From positions 117,696 to 181,695 of the forward strand of contig NZ_MUXX01000003.1 in assembly GCF_002015045.1 (NCBI RefSeq): a stretch of DNA of 64,000 nt. Reading direction: 5' to 3'. The position numbers were made by a program, and so were the translations under genes. This document shows positions 50,924 through 60,728 of the stretch, in pieces. The notes beneath the pieces were generated by a model that saw only the letters and a list, made by a program, of their open reading frames with translations, did no database searches and was not told where the DNA came from. Source of the DNA: Haemophilus paraphrohaemolyticus (GTDB lineage Bacteria > Pseudomonadota > Gammaproteobacteria > Enterobacterales > Pasteurellaceae). The stretch's first letter is position 1, and each line of letters opens with the position of its first letter.

Positions 50924-53900
50924 TTATCCTTTATTTTTAGATTCTTGCATTAAATCAAACCAATCTAATGTTGTTTGGTGAATATGAGCATAATCTAATT
51001 TTTCACTTTGATTAAGAATACGTTGTAGATAGATATTCTCATCATTATAACTTTTTGCAATTTCAATCAGTTTATTTTCACAATCTTTTTCGATATTTTC
51101 AGAAATATTGTCAAAATAATTATCTAAACTTGAGGTAATTGCCAACTCAAACGTAACAAAGCTGCGTAAATAGGCAGAAACATAAATTTCAAGCTGTTGC
51201 TTCGCTTGTTCTTTTTCTATTTTATTAAAACTGAGTTTAGCTAACGCTTCGTTATTTAGATAATAGAAAATAGGTGAGTTTTCTTTTCCTGATAAAATTG
51301 AGGCAAGATAATAAATCCAAAGTTTAATCACATCTTTATCTCGCAAACTACCCGTTCGCCATAACACAATACCATTACCAAATTGGTGCGGAATATTGCC
51401 GACAAGTTCGGTTTGATCGAGCGTTAAATGGATTTCAAGCACTTGACTATCTTGATTTAAATAACCAGCCAATTCTGAACGCATATTCTCAATGCGAGAA
51501 TTTAATTCTTCTTGTTTTAATTTACCAAAATTCAGCACTAACGAATTTCCTTTCAAGTACTCTTTTGCAAAGAAATTCTCTAGCTCTTCATTTTTGATAT
51601 TCAATAACTCATCTAATAGACTATATTCATCTAAACGAGAAAGTGAAAAATGTTCATTTTCTTCAATACTCTCCTCATTTGAACTAAAGTTCACGCCTAA
51701 TCGACGAGTGAAAAAATAACTAGCAGGGGCTTGAATAAAGCTAATCAAATCATCTAATTCAATATATTTTGGTAATTCTATTTCATTAACAATTTTTTCT
51801 GAAATAAATTCTTTAACTTCAGTATTATTTTGAGCCAAGGGCAACCACTCTTTATCATAAGAAAGATAGTTTTCTTTGAAATTATTTGGACTAAATACCG
51901 TAATAGGATGGTTTTGAATAAGTTGTGCTTTTTCTTCTAAATCAGAATACTCAATTAAATAATCCATCAATTGCGAAACTAATATCGATGGAAAATACTC
52001 TTTATTATTGACTAATGATAGCCCAATATAACTAATATAAAAAATCTCTTGAGCAGAGAGCAATGCTTCCAAAAACAAATAACGGTCATCATCTCGTCTT
52101 GCTCGGTCACCTTTTTGTGGATGATATTGCATTAAATCAAAGTTATTGATTTGTTGCTGTCTTGGAAAATCTGCTTCATTCATTCCTAATAAACAAACTA
52201 CTTTAAATGGAATTGCTCGCATTGGTAATAATGTGCAGAAATTCACTTTTCCTGCTAAAAATTGTAAATGACTTTGTTGATAATTTAATTTCTCTTTAAA
52301 AATTGAGCTAATAATATCAATCGAAATAGGCTGATTATATTTTGTTTGTTCAATTAATGAATAGCATTTTTCAATTTCTTCGGAAATCAATAATAATGCG
52401 TTAGTCGTCGTTTCATTTTCTTGATAGAAATGATTGACTATATATTCCAGCATTTCTTTCCATTTATCAGCAGTATGATTTTCCTGTAAAAAGTTCGCCC
52501 AATCTGTTAATTTCTCAATAAAACCTGCTAAATAACCTACCTGTTCTGAAATTAAGCCGTAGCTTTCATTAAAAGCAATAGTGTTCTGCCAAATACCGCT
52601 CTCTTCTTTTAAGCTTGTACCAAGCAGTAAGCGATTTAAACCATTTTCCCAAGAATTATAATTATCCCATTGTTCATCTTTCTGAATTGTGAGTTCTGCA
52701 CGAATACCGCTTTCTTTAACCCAATTTCTTAATAAAACAATATCGTTTTCACATAAATTAAATTTCTCACCAATCGCTTTAACTTCTAATAAATCTAATA
52801 TTTCTTCTGCACTAAATCTGCTTTCTTTCATTGAAAGCAGATAAATAAAGCTAGAAAGAATAGGATCAACTTCACTGATTTTTTGGTCTGAAATCGCAAA
52901 TGGAATATAACGTTTATCTTTTACGCCTTTTTCATCTTTTTTATCATAACGAGAAAATACAGCTTGAATATAAGGGGCATATTGCTCAATATTTGGCGAC
53001 ATTACAATAATATCTTTTGCCGAGAGTGTTTTATTTTCTTCGAAAATATGTAGCAATTGATTATGTAAAATTTCAACTTCTCGTAAAATACTATGTGCTG
53101 AATGAATTTGAATCGAATGATCTTGTTTAAAATCTAAATCAAGCTCGTTATGATATTCTAAAATCGCTTGTTTAACTTGGCTTAGATTATGACCTTCAAA
53201 AGGTGGAATAAAGCCTTCAATAACATCGTGTTCTTCTTCCACTAATTGTGCTAAGAAATCTCGCCCTTGTTTGCCCCAAATCGCAAGTAATTGATTGCCT
53301 TGTTGTGATAATAAATTCTTAATATCTTCTTGAGAGAGTTGTTGTTTTAACGCGAGTTTTTCTAATACACTATATTCAATACTATCTCCCCAATATTTTT
53401 CACTTGGGTTTAAAAAGAATAAATGAATATCGCAATGCTCACTTAACTTGCGTAATACGGCAAGCTGTGAAGGTGGGAGTGAAGAAATACCAAAAACAAA
53501 AATGCGTTTTGGCAATTTTTGTTGTTCTTCTTCAGTTAAATTATCTAATTTTTCAAAATATAAATTTTGTAAATAGGCACGGTGTGAGGTAGTAAATAAA
53601 AGTTCATCGTAATCTTTTTTGGTATCCTCAATCAATAAATTCCATAAAATACTTTGCCAAAGTACATTTTCGGCAATATATTCTTCATTTTTAATTTTAT
53701 TGGAAAAATGATGTTTAATTTCATCAATGATTAACTGTTGATTATTCTTTTCCCAAGAAACTAACCAATGTGGACGATAAACTAAATATTGGTCAAAAAG
53801 ATCGGCAATTTTATTCGCTAATTGATAAAGGCGTAAATCCGAGCCCTCTTTTTCAGATTTAAGATAAGCTCGTAAGGCACTAAAGCCTTCTTGCTCAAGT

Positions 53901-54205
53901 ACGTTCGGAATAATTCGCATCAAGCGCCATGCCATCACGGCACGCTCAAAAATATTCTCTTTCGGCAGGAAGGGGAAGACAAGGCGATATTGCTGCCAAA
54001 TAAAGCTAGTTGGGAATGGGAAGCTGTAATTTCCCGCAATGCCTGTTTGCTCAGCAATTTCCATTTGTAGCCATTGAGCCATTCCGATACTTTGTACCAA
54101 AATGGTTTCTTCGGCAAAAGGATCAGGATTTGGAGAAATTTTTTGGTGCTGAATAAGCATTGACGCTAAGGCATTGAGATCATTCGAATAATAAATGGTG
54201 AACAT
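50924..54205 (-). CDS. recC: Exodeoxyribonuclease V subunit RecC
   Basis: RecC (exonuclease V gamma) of the RecBCD complex, which repairs double-strand breaks and recognises Chi. 1093 residues with the N-terminal inactive helicase-like domains (QSIGMAQWLQMEIAEQTGIAGNY is a family signature) and the conserved block KVVCLLGMNEADFPRQQ in the middle. It lies downstream of the pseudopilin genes and upstream of ptrA, as in E. coli and H. influenzae. The base composition is AT-rich, as is the com cluster. Confidence 0.96.
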   Translation of the reverse strand: MFTIYYSNDLNALASMLIQHQKISPNPDPFAEETILVQSIGMAQWLQMEIAEQTGIAGNYSFPFPTSFIWQQYRLVFPFLPKENIFERAVMAWRLMRIIPNVLEQEGFSALRAYLKSEKEGSDLRLYQLANKIADLFDQYLVYRPHWLVSWEKNNQQLIIDEIKHHFSNKIKNEEYIAENVLWQSILWNLLIEDTKKDYDELLFTTSHRAYLQNLYFEKLDNLTEEEQQKLPKRIFVFGISSLPPSQLAVLRKLSEHCDIHLFFLNPSEKYWGDSIEYSVLEKLALKQQLSQEDIKNLLSQQGNQLLAIWGKQGRDFLAQLVEEEHDVIEGFIPPFEGHNLSQVKQAILEYHNELDLDFKQDHSIQIHSAHSILREVEILHNQLLHIFEENKTLSAKDIIVMSPNIEQYAPYIQAVFSRYDKKDEKGVKDKRYIPFAISDQKISEVDPILSSFIYLLSMKESRFSAEEILDLLEVKAIGEKFNLCENDIVLLRNWVKESGIRAELTIQKDEQWDNYNSWENGLNRLLLGTSLKEESGIWQNTIAFNESYGLISEQVGYLAGFIEKLTDWANFLQENHTADKWKEMLEYIVNHFYQENETTTNALLLISEEIEKCYSLIEQTKYNQPISIDIISSIFKEKLNYQQSHLQFLAGKVNFCTLLPMRAIPFKVVCLLGMNEADFPRQQQINNFDLMQYHPQKGDRARRDDDRYLFLEALLSAQEIFYISYIGLSLVNNKEYFPSILVSQLMDYLIEYSDLEEKAQLIQNHPITVFSPNNFKENYLSYDKEWLPLAQNNTEVKEFISEKIVNEIELPKYIELDDLISFIQAPASYFFTRRLGVNFSSNEESIEENEHFSLSRLDEYSLLDELLNIKNEELENFFAKEYLKGNSLVLNFGKLKQEELNSRIENMRSELAGYLNQDSQVLEIHLTLDQTELVGNIPHQFGNGIVLWRTGSLRDKDVIKLWIYYLASILSGKENSPIFYYLNNEALAKLSFNKIEKEQAKQQLEIYVSAYLRSFVTFELAITSSLDNYFDNISENIEKDCENKLIEIAKSYNDENIYLQRILNQSEKLDYAHIHQTTLDWFDLMQESKNKG

Positions 54206-54271
54206 ACTAAAATCCTCATAGAGCGAATCATTTTGCTTGAATTGGCTAGAATATTCAACGCTTTTAGCCGA

Positions 54272-54568
54272 TTACTTCACTTTAATTTCAACATGCCCCA
54301 TCGGATAACTGACCTTTATTAACTCCCCGCTACATTGGATGATAAATTTCACATCATTTTCGACCGCTTGCGGCTCGCAACTTAGCCCAGCCATTCTTAA
54401 CGCAATCTGGTTTTCCGCAATTTGTAGTGCCTGCTGTTGCTGGTAATTTCTTGCACCACGTTCAAGCTGAGTTTTCTGCCAAGCGGTGAAATTTAACGCA
54501 AAAATTGCAAATAGCGTTAATGCGACCAACAATGAAACCAAGCTTTCCGCTCTTAATTGTTTAACCAT
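54272..54568 (-). CDS. comQ: Competence protein ComQ-like (DUF5374)
   Basis: 98 residues with one N-terminal hydrophobic helix (SLVSLLVALTLFAIFALNF) preceded by RAESL, resembling a prepilin leader with glutamate. Two cysteines follow in the short C-terminal domain. Last of four small genes before recC; the position and length fit comQ (HI0941) of H. influenzae, part of the competence regulon. One base separates it from comP. An Apl-type uptake-signal sequence lies inside at about 54362. Confidence 0.75.
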   Translation of the reverse strand: MVKQLRAESLVSLLVALTLFAIFALNFTAWQKTQLERGARNYQQQQALQIAENQIALRMAGLSCEPQAVENDVKFIIQCSGELIKVSYPMGHVEIKVK

Positions 54569-54569
54569 A

Positions 54570-55217
54570 CTATTTATTATTTAAGATATTTTTTGAATTC
54601 GGCACCAGATGCCATTTTGAATATTTCTTTTCTAAATTATCAACTACGGCTCTTCTAAACGTTAAATTACGCTCTTCTCGCTCATTATCAAATGTAGAAT
54701 AAAGTACGCCATATACTCTTTTGGAGCCTGTAATATCAAAATGGTAGTCGGTAATAATAATGCCGTAAAAATGTTCGTCTAATCTCTCTTCAATCGCCTT
54801 TTTTGCCACAACAATTTTAGGATCATCTTCACTATTTTTAGGTAATTCAGATAATGAATTAATATAAATAATTTGAGAAGCGTAATTGTTTAAGTCTAGC
54901 CAATTTTCAATATTATCTACTGCAATATATTTATCTTTTGTCGGTTTTGGTTTAATAAATAAACTGCTCATTTCACATTGGTAAGAATAAATAATTTCAC
55001 CTATTTTTTCTTCAATCATCTCTTTTTTATTTGTTGCACATTGATCTTGATTTACTGTCTTCAACAGCGCTAATTTGGATGATAAATATTGTTGGTAATA
55101 GACATTTACCACACTTTCTTGCCTTAACCAATTTTCTTTAGTTAAAAATAGTAACGTGAGAATAGTTGCTAAAATCAGTAATGAACTTAATAAACTACTC
55201 GCATCTAATTTCTTCAT
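54570..55217 (-). CDS. comP: Competence protein ComP-like
   Basis: 215 residues. A single N-terminal hydrophobic helix (SLLSSLLILATILTLLFLT) after a short basic leader, then a polar extracytoplasmic part with two cysteines. Sequence similarity is weak in this family, so the name rests on position: third of four pseudopilin-region genes between fabA and recC. It overlaps the comO stop by four bases, indicating coupled translation. Confidence 0.7.
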   Translation of the reverse strand: MKKLDASSLLSSLLILATILTLLFLTKENWLRQESVVNVYYQQYLSSKLALLKTVNQDQCATNKKEMIEEKIGEIIYSYQCEMSSLFIKPKPTKDKYIAVDNIENWLDLNNYASQIIYINSLSELPKNSEDDPKIVVAKKAIEERLDEHFYGIIITDYHFDITGSKRVYGVLYSTFDNEREERNLTFRRAVVDNLEKKYSKWHLVPNSKNILNNK

Positions 55218-55918
55218 TGCGTGAGTCCATTTAACAAATAAATATAAACCGTTAAGTGATAATTTATTTTTTTATCTTTAATTGAAGAAAGTGTTAATTC
55301 AATTTGCATCAATTCATTCTGTTTTTTCCAATTAAATTGGAATTTATCGACCAAATACTCCTCTTTAGAGGTAAATTTTGTCCATTTATTTTCGCAGCTA
55401 TCTAATAGTGTTTTACATTGTTCGCTAAAACAATTTTCAAAACGGTTATCAGCATAAAGGTGGATCTCTTTTTCTTCTAATTTAAAGCCAAAAACTTCCT
55501 TTGCTAAATCTTTGGTATTATTTAATTGCCCATTTCTGCATAATGCTTTTTTCGTAGCACGCTTGCCTAAGCAACCATCGCCATTTAAATCATAAAAGAA
55601 AATTAAACATTGGTTATTTAATGCAAAACGTTGGTTATCTTTTTCAAACAGTTCAAAATTATTCTCTTCTTTATTATTGCCTTGATAACCTAAATGCTGA
55701 ATATGTTGTTGCAAATAATGTGCTAATTGATGGGCTTCTTTTTGTAAGAAAAATTGCTCTTTTTGTTTTTGCCAAGTTACATAATAATTTGAATAAAAGT
55801 AAGTAAAAGAGAGCAACAAAATAGAACCTAAACCAAGAGAAATGAGTATTTCTACCAAGCTAAAGGCCTTCAAATGGCTAATCTTTACAGGTACTCCGTT
55901 TATTTTTCGGGCTAACAT
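55214..55918 (-). CDS. comO: Pseudopilin ComO-like
   Basis: Type IV pilin-like protein of the competence machinery. A prepilin motif KAFSLVEILISLGLGS follows a leader of 18 residues, with cleavage expected before the phenylalanine and glutamate at +5. The rest is extracytoplasmic with several cysteines (DLNGDGCLGK, CSEQCKTLLDSC). I chose the ATG at 55918, which has GGGGAAGA just upstream. A GTG at 55954 would extend it, and a TTG inside the frame at KAFSLV would give a minimal leader. It overlaps the end of comN by about 40 bases. Confidence 0.75.
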   Translation of the reverse strand: MLARKINGVPVKISHLKAFSLVEILISLGLGSILLLSFTYFYSNYYVTWQKQKEQFFLQKEAHQLAHYLQQHIQHLGYQGNNKEENNFELFEKDNQRFALNNQCLIFFYDLNGDGCLGKRATKKALCRNGQLNNTKDLAKEVFGFKLEEKEIHLYADNRFENCFSEQCKTLLDSCENKWTKFTSKEEYLVDKFQFNWKKQNELMQIELTLSSIKDKKINYHLTVYIYLLNGLTQ

Positions 55919-56399
55919 AAATTCTTCCCCACTGATCGAATTGTAGAATTTCACTGGTATTATTTAGGCTAATATTGATACATTTAGACTCTAGCCGTCC
56001 TGCATTGCCATCAATACTAATAAAAGATTTTGGAAAGAGGCTTTTGTTGCGTAATACAATGTTTTTATGTTGGTTTTCATAAATATGATATTCATCTTTC
56101 AGCACACAACTTTTTATATTTAAGCAATTACAGATTGCTTGTTTACTACTCTCTTTTTGAATAGCAATAATGCACCATTTCTTTTCTGCATCATTTTGTG
56201 CAATGGTAAGTGAATAATTCTTTTTTTGAAAACGAGCTTTAGTTTGAATTTGATAAATAAAAGAAGAGAGATTTTCTATTTCACTTTCTAACGCCCATTT
56301 ATCTTGCAAAGAAAAAAGAATAGGAGAAATAAATAAAATAGAAATAGTAAGAAGCGTTAAGGTAATTAAAATTTCAATTAAAGTAAAAGCTCGCCACAT
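55878..56399 (-). CDS. comN: Pseudopilin ComN-like (PulG/PpdA type)
   Basis: Type IV pilin-like protein, 173 residues. The very short leader MWRA is followed by FTLIEILITLTLLTISILFI, a classic prepilin helix with glutamate at +5. The residue before the cleavage point is alanine instead of the usual glycine. The body has several cysteines (CNCLNIKSC). First gene of the comNOPQ-recC-ptrA unit. Its upstream region contains a CRP-S-like site, and a GAGGA ribosome site precedes the ATG. Confidence 0.78.
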   Translation of the reverse strand: MWRAFTLIEILITLTLLTISILFISPILFSLQDKWALESEIENLSSFIYQIQTKARFQKKNYSLTIAQNDAEKKWCIIAIQKESSKQAICNCLNIKSCVLKDEYHIYENQHKNIVLRNKSLFPKSFISIDGNAGRLESKCINISLNNTSEILQFDQWGRIYVSPKNKRSTCKD

Positions 56400-56466
56400 A
56401 ATCTATCCTCAAAAGAGAGAACACTATGGGCGAGTTTGCTAGAAATGTAAATTTGGAATGTTTAAA

Positions 56467-56486
56467 TTTTCGAGCGTGATCGAAAA
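56467..56486 (-). promoter_or_regulatory. CRP-S-like competence site upstream of comN
   Basis: The sequence is a near-perfect dyad, TTTTCGAGCGTGATCGAAAA, with half sites TTCGA spaced by six bases. The Sxy-dependent CRP-S consensus has TGCGA half sites with flanking T and A tracts; here the G at position 5 is T on both sides. It sits about 70 bases upstream of the comN start and just after the fabA stop, where a competence promoter would be. Confidence 0.6.
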
Positions 56487-56495
56487 ATTAGCACA

Positions 56496-57026
56496 CTAGA
56501 ATGAAGAAGTATCTTGGAATAAGCCGACTTTCAGATCTGTTGCGGTGTAAATTACACGACCATCCACTTCCACTTCGCCATCCGCTAATCCCATCACGAG
56601 CTTGCGGTTGATCACCCGTTTCATATGAATGCGATATGTCACTTTTTTAGCAGTCGGTAAGATTTGGCCTGTAAATTTCACTTCGCCTACACCTAAAGCA
56701 CGGCCTTTGCCTTTTCCACCAACCCATCCTAAGAAAAAGCCAACTAATTGCCACATTGCGTCTAAACCTAAACAACCTGGCATCACAGGGTCATTGATGA
56801 AATGGCAATCGAAGAAAAATAAATCTGGGCGAATATCTAATTCCGCTTCAATGTAGCCTTTATCGAACAAGCCACCATTTTCGGTCATCAAGTTTACGCG
56901 ATCCATCATTAACATGGGAGGTGCAGGCAATTGAGGGCCTTCACTGCCGAATAATTCACCACGTCCTGATGCTAATAAATCTTCATAAGTATAGCTTGAC
57001 TTGATATTTGGTGTACAACTGTTCAT
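56496..57026 (-). CDS. fabA: 3-hydroxydecanoyl-ACP dehydratase/isomerase
   Basis: Bifunctional enzyme that dehydrates 3-hydroxydecanoyl-ACP and isomerises the product, starting unsaturated fatty acid synthesis. 176 residues. The catalytic histidine lies in [14 protein letters not shown] and the catalytic aspartate in [26 protein letters not shown] and [14 protein letters not shown] segments are typical. It follows the Lon-like gene on the same strand as in E. coli (ycbZ-fabA). Confidence 0.97.
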   Translation of the reverse strand: MNSCTPNIKSSYTYEDLLASGRGELFGSEGPQLPAPPMLMMDRVNLMTENGGLFDKGYIEAELDIRPDLFFFDCHFINDPVMPGCLGLDAMWQLVGFFLGWVGGKGKGRALGVGEVKFTGQILPTAKKVTYRIHMKRVINRKLVMGLADGEVEVDGRVIYTATDLKVGLFQDTSSF

Positions 57027-57055
57027 TTTTTTAATCCTGTATTACTAAAAAGAAA

Positions 57056-57108
57056 GCCTGTATTTTCTTGCTTTCCTAATTTTGTTTGTGAAATCAGATA
57101 GTACAGGC
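57056..57108 (-). terminator. Hairpin between the Lon-like gene and fabA
   Basis: GCCTGTA and TACAGGC form a seven-base stem around a long loop. On the reverse strand TTTCTTTTT follows the stem. It may be a terminator after the Lon-like gene. Confidence 0.5.
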
Positions 57109-57146
57109 TTTTATTTTAGCTAACAACTGTTAGCTGACTTGTCGGA

Positions 57147-58784
57147 TCAGTGAGATTTCCACCAAGGGAAGATTTTATGCCACAATTTATGTTCTACATC
57201 GTGATTTGGGCTTTGCTCAATGCCTTGATGAATAAGGTCAAACAAGGCAGGTTTGTCGGATTTTTCTCGATGATCTTCCGCATAAAATGCATTTTTTAGC
57301 AAGATTTCGACCGCTTCAAACACACTTTCCACTGCCCAAATCTGGAATTGCCCTGCTTTAACGGCCTCGATGACTTCAGATTTCAGGCTTAAATGAGAAA
57401 TGCAGCTCGTAGGAATTACAACCCCTTGCTTGCCTGTTAAACCTCGTGCGGCACACAGATTAAAGAACCCCTCAATTTTGTAATTCACACCGCCTACGCT
57501 TAGCACATTGCCAAATTGGTCTATAGAGCCTGTTACCGCGATAGATTGTGGAAGAGCCACTTTCGCCAAGCGACTAACAAGCACACAGAAAATCGCAAGT
57601 GATGAACTATCACCATCCACTTCGCCGTAAGATTGCTCAAAGGCAAGTGATGCGGAGAACGGCAATTGGGTTGGTAACTCTAACAAATTCGCTAAGCAAG
57701 ATTGGGCGATTAAAATCCCTTTCGAGTGAATGTTGCCGCCGAGTTCCACTTTACGTTCAATGTCGGTAATTTCGCCATCACCATATTGCACGTTGCAACT
57801 GATGCGAAGCGGTTCGCCAAAAGCATAAGGCACGCCTTCAAATTCGATGACTGATAACCCGTTGATCTGCCCAATTTCTTCATCTTCCGTTTCAATGTAA
57901 ACTTGGTTGTTCAAAATATCCTGCAACGCGTATTGATTGAGTGTGGACGCCTGTAATTCTAAGGCTTCCAAATAAGTATTCACTTCATCGAAAGCGGTCG
58001 AATTTGGATAAAATTTTGCAAAGCCGAGCAACTGATTTTTGAGCTTGGTTGGCGAGATAGAAATCATCGTTTGGCTTTCACTTTCTCGCATATAATGTTG
58101 AAGCAATTGGTTCAACGCTTTAAGCGTAAAACGGCGTTGTACAAATTTCTGAGCATAGGCTTGCACATAATCGCCCCATTGGTTCAGACTCTCTTCGTCC
58201 ACATTCAGGAATGAATCGATTTCGGTATATTGTGCGAATTGGTACAAATCGCCATCATAGGCAGCAAGCATTGAGATATCTTCACGGCTGCCAACTAACA
58301 GCAATTTAAACGGGCTTTGAATCGCAGGCAGCGCTTCGGGCACGTGGTTTACCGCATTCTGTTCATAAAAGCCGAACAACAAGGCTTGTTTGAGTTTATC
58401 CCACTGCTTTAAATCGTGTAATAGCGTGTTTAAACGTAGCACCAAAATGCCATTTTGTGCTTGTTGAATTGCCCCTTTAATGGTTTCGATACGGTTCTCT
58501 TTTTCTAAAAAGAGTGTGTAACCGAACAAATGCGAGGCTTTAAATTCGGTTCTCACAATCACAGGCTGTGAATTATCTTGTGAAAGTTGGACACTAAGCT
58601 CATCTAAAAACTCAGGCAATACTTCACTTTTCATCACCAATAACGAGCCCATTTCTTGCGATTTGAATAAGTTTAAGGCTTGCTGAGCTTTTGGTTGAAA
58701 ATCGAAAAAATTGACCGATTGATCAGATAATTTGAAAGAGTGATGCAGAAAAAGCGACTGCCACGAAAGAGAAGATAAATGCAC
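57147..58784 (-). CDS. Lon-like protease (YcbZ/LonH type)
   Basis: 545 residues. The C-terminal Lon-type serine/lysine protease domain is clear: VDGDSSSLAIFCVLVSRLA holds the catalytic serine, and VGGVNYKIEGFFNLC the catalytic lysine; preceding it is GNIHSKGILIAQSCLANLL. The N-terminal half is a degenerate ATPase-like region without a clear Walker A. It is the homologue of E. coli ycbZ, which also lies between matP and fabA. The physiological substrate is unknown to me. Confidence 0.88.
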   Translation of the reverse strand: MHLSSLSWQSLFLHHSFKLSDQSVNFFDFQPKAQQALNLFKSQEMGSLLVMKSEVLPEFLDELSVQLSQDNSQPVIVRTEFKASHLFGYTLFLEKENRIETIKGAIQQAQNGILVLRLNTLLHDLKQWDKLKQALLFGFYEQNAVNHVPEALPAIQSPFKLLLVGSREDISMLAAYDGDLYQFAQYTEIDSFLNVDEESLNQWGDYVQAYAQKFVQRRFTLKALNQLLQHYMRESESQTMISISPTKLKNQLLGFAKFYPNSTAFDEVNTYLEALELQASTLNQYALQDILNNQVYIETEDEEIGQINGLSVIEFEGVPYAFGEPLRISCNVQYGDGEITDIERKVELGGNIHSKGILIAQSCLANLLELPTQLPFSASLAFEQSYGEVDGDSSSLAIFCVLVSRLAKVALPQSIAVTGSIDQFGNVLSVGGVNYKIEGFFNLCAARGLTGKQGVVIPTSCISHLSLKSEVIEAVKAGQFQIWAVESVFEAVEILLKNAFYAEDHREKSDKPALFDLIHQGIEQSPNHDVEHKLWHKIFPWWKSH

Positions 58785-58869
58785 GAATACGCCTCATAAT
58801 AGAAATTTGGTTTATTATACAAAATTCCGTTATACTTGCCTAAAATTTGCGAATAAATCAAGAGAAACA

Positions 58870-59319
58870 ATGAGATATCAAAAGCTAGAAGCCCAAGAAG
58901 CGAATTGGAAGTGGAAATATCTACTCAAGAAACATCGCGAGGGAGAAAATATTACCAAATATACCGAAAATAGTATGATTGAGCTGAAAATTCAGCTGCT
59001 GACTACGCTACAAAATTCGCCCGATGAAATTGAAAAATGGGTGAAAACAGAAATGACTGCGGAACAACGTAAAAAGATGCGCCAGTCTATTCGTGCTCGC
59101 CGTAAACGTTTTTTCAATGCCGAAAAAATCACAACCAAAAAGAAATCGATTGATTTGGAATACGCAAGTTGGCTACAGCTTTCTAAGTATGCGAATGCTC
59201 AAGGCGTTACACTCTCGCAAGCCGTATTACAGCTGATTGATGAATTAGAAAATAAAGAGCTGTATTTGGAACAGGTTGAGAAGATGAAAGTGAGTTTAAA
59301 ATCGCTTTTAAATGTGTAA
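58870..59319 (+). CDS. matP: Macrodomain Ter protein MatP
   Basis: DNA-binding protein that organises the replication terminus by binding matS sites and linking to the divisome. 149 residues starting at MRYQKLEAQEANWKWKYL, which matches the E. coli N-terminus. The RKKMRQSIRARRKRFFNAE segment and the ribbon-helix-helix KKSIDLEYASWLQLSKYA follow, then a C-terminal coiled coil. An upstream in-frame ATG at 58807 is not used, since the family starts at 58870. Divergent from the Lon-like gene, as in E. coli. Confidence 0.95.
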   Translation: MRYQKLEAQEANWKWKYLLKKHREGENITKYTENSMIELKIQLLTTLQNSPDEIEKWVKTEMTAEQRKKMRQSIRARRKRFFNAEKITTKKKSIDLEYASWLQLSKYANAQGVTLSQAVLQLIDELENKELYLEQVEKMKVSLKSLLNV

Positions 59320-59333
59320 GAAGAAACTTTAGG

Positions 59334-59364
59334 CAAAAAAATAAGGCGGTTTAAAACCGCCTTA
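59334..59364 (-). terminator. Terminator after acpP
   Basis: AAGGCGGTTT and AAACCGCCTT form a ten-base-pair stem. On the reverse strand a run of seven T (with one A) follows. It lies about 10 bases after the acpP stop and 15 after matP. Confidence 0.85.
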
Positions 59365-59373
59365 CTTGTAGAA

Positions 59374-59607
59374 TTATGCGTTAGCTTTTGTCACGTAGTC
59401 AATCGCTGATTGAACTGTTGTGATTTTTTCAGCCTCTTCATCAGGAATTTCGATATCGAATTCTTCTTCTAAAGCCATTACTAATTCAACGGTGTCTAAA
59501 GAGTCAGCACCTAAATCTTCGATGAATGAAGCTTCAGGTTTAACTTGTGCAGCGTCTGCACCTAATTGATCAACGATAATTTTTTTTACGCGTTCTTCAA
59601 TGCTCAT
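59374..59607 (-). CDS. acpP: Acyl carrier protein
   Basis: 77-residue acidic carrier of growing fatty acyl chains. The phosphopantetheine serine is in the motif [12 protein letters not shown] (about residue 36). It is nearly identical in pattern to E. coli AcpP. Here acpP is a single gene between matP and rpe, not within the fabHDG cluster. Confidence 0.98.
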   Translation of the reverse strand: MSIEERVKKIIVDQLGADAAQVKPEASFIEDLGADSLDTVELVMALEEEFDIEIPDEEAEKITTVQSAIDYVTKANA

Positions 59608-59828
59608 TTTTGGTTTCCTATATAAAATCGCAAATGCGAGAGTTAAGTAGTGTAATCGAAATTTTGTTTAATGCAACCTAAAAGAGATAGGTCGAACCAG
59701 ACGCCATTAAGACACACAAGAATTAAAAAAGTTTGCCTACATTTTATGTATGCGAGGATTGATGTATTCTACCATTATGAATAGAAATTATCCACACACG
59801 CATAAAAATTTCTGTTCGATTTATTTTG

Positions 59829-60503
59829 CTATTTTCCCTCTAGGGCTTTTCGCATTTGATTGATAACCGCTTGGTAATCTGGCTGGTCAAAAATCGCAGA
59901 GCCTGCCACAAAGGTATCTGCCCCTGCTTCTGCAATGTCTGGAATGTTATCTACTTTCACACCGCCATCTACCTCAAGGCGAATATTTAAACCGCTTGCA
60001 TCAATACGTTTACGCACTTCACGCAGTTTTTCCAATGTTGAAGGGATAAATTTCTGCCCGCCAAAACCGGGGTTCACGCCCATTAACAAAATCATATCCA
60101 CTTTATCCATCACATAATCAAGATAATGCAGTGGCGTTGCTGGGTTGAATACCAAGCCAGATTTACAACCTAAATCACGAATAAGCTGTAAATTGCGGTC
60201 TATATGGTCGGTTGCTTCAGGATGGAAGGTAATGTAATTCGCCCCTGCTTTGGCGAAATCAGGAATTAAACGCTCAACAGGTTTTACCATTAAATGCACA
60301 TCAATCGGTGCAGTAATGCCATAATCACGTAGTGCTTGGCAAATAGCCGGTCCGAAAGTTAAGTTTGGAACAAAGTGGTTATCCATCACATCAAAATGGA
60401 TGATGTCTGCACCCGCTTCAAGCACTGCTTTCACATCATCGCCAAGACGTGCGAGATCAGCAGAAAGAATGGAGGGTGCAATTAAAAAAGGTTGCTGTGC
60501 CAT
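59829..60503 (-). CDS. rpe: Ribulose-phosphate 3-epimerase
   Basis: Interconverts ribulose-5-phosphate and xylulose-5-phosphate in the pentose phosphate pathway; complements rpiA in this window. TIM barrel of 224 residues with the metal/catalytic segments [19 protein letters not shown] and [12 protein letters not shown], and VDGGV near the end. GGAGAAA precedes the ATG. Confidence 0.97.
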   Translation of the reverse strand: MAQQPFLIAPSILSADLARLGDDVKAVLEAGADIIHFDVMDNHFVPNLTFGPAICQALRDYGITAPIDVHLMVKPVERLIPDFAKAGANYITFHPEATDHIDRNLQLIRDLGCKSGLVFNPATPLHYLDYVMDKVDMILLMGVNPGFGGQKFIPSTLEKLREVRKRIDASGLNIRLEVDGGVKVDNIPDIAEAGADTFVAGSAIFDQPDYQAVINQMRKALEGK

Positions 60504-60673
60504 AGATTTTTCTCCAAGGTAGCTAGAAAATTTCAGGCATAGCCTACCACAAAAAGCGGTCGAATTTTGGGTTTCTTTTGCAAAATTTTGATTGTTAAAA
60601 AATAGTTGCGCAAAACCATAAAAAATTTATTGAAATAAATAAAAATTGCTGTATGATGCATTCCCATAATTTA

Positions 60674-60694
60674 AAAATGGATATTAACCATTTT
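60674..60694. promoter_or_regulatory. Candidate metal-responsive (Zur-like) operator
   Basis: AAAATGG, seven bases, then CCATTTT: a perfect seven-base dyad centred 45 bases upstream of the rpmE2 start. Type B L31/L36 genes are commonly repressed by Zur, but the match to a known Zur box here is not exact, so the assignment is inferred. Confidence 0.45.
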
Positions 60695-60728
60695 GAAACA
60701 GGTCAAAATACAAAAGGAGACAACTCAA

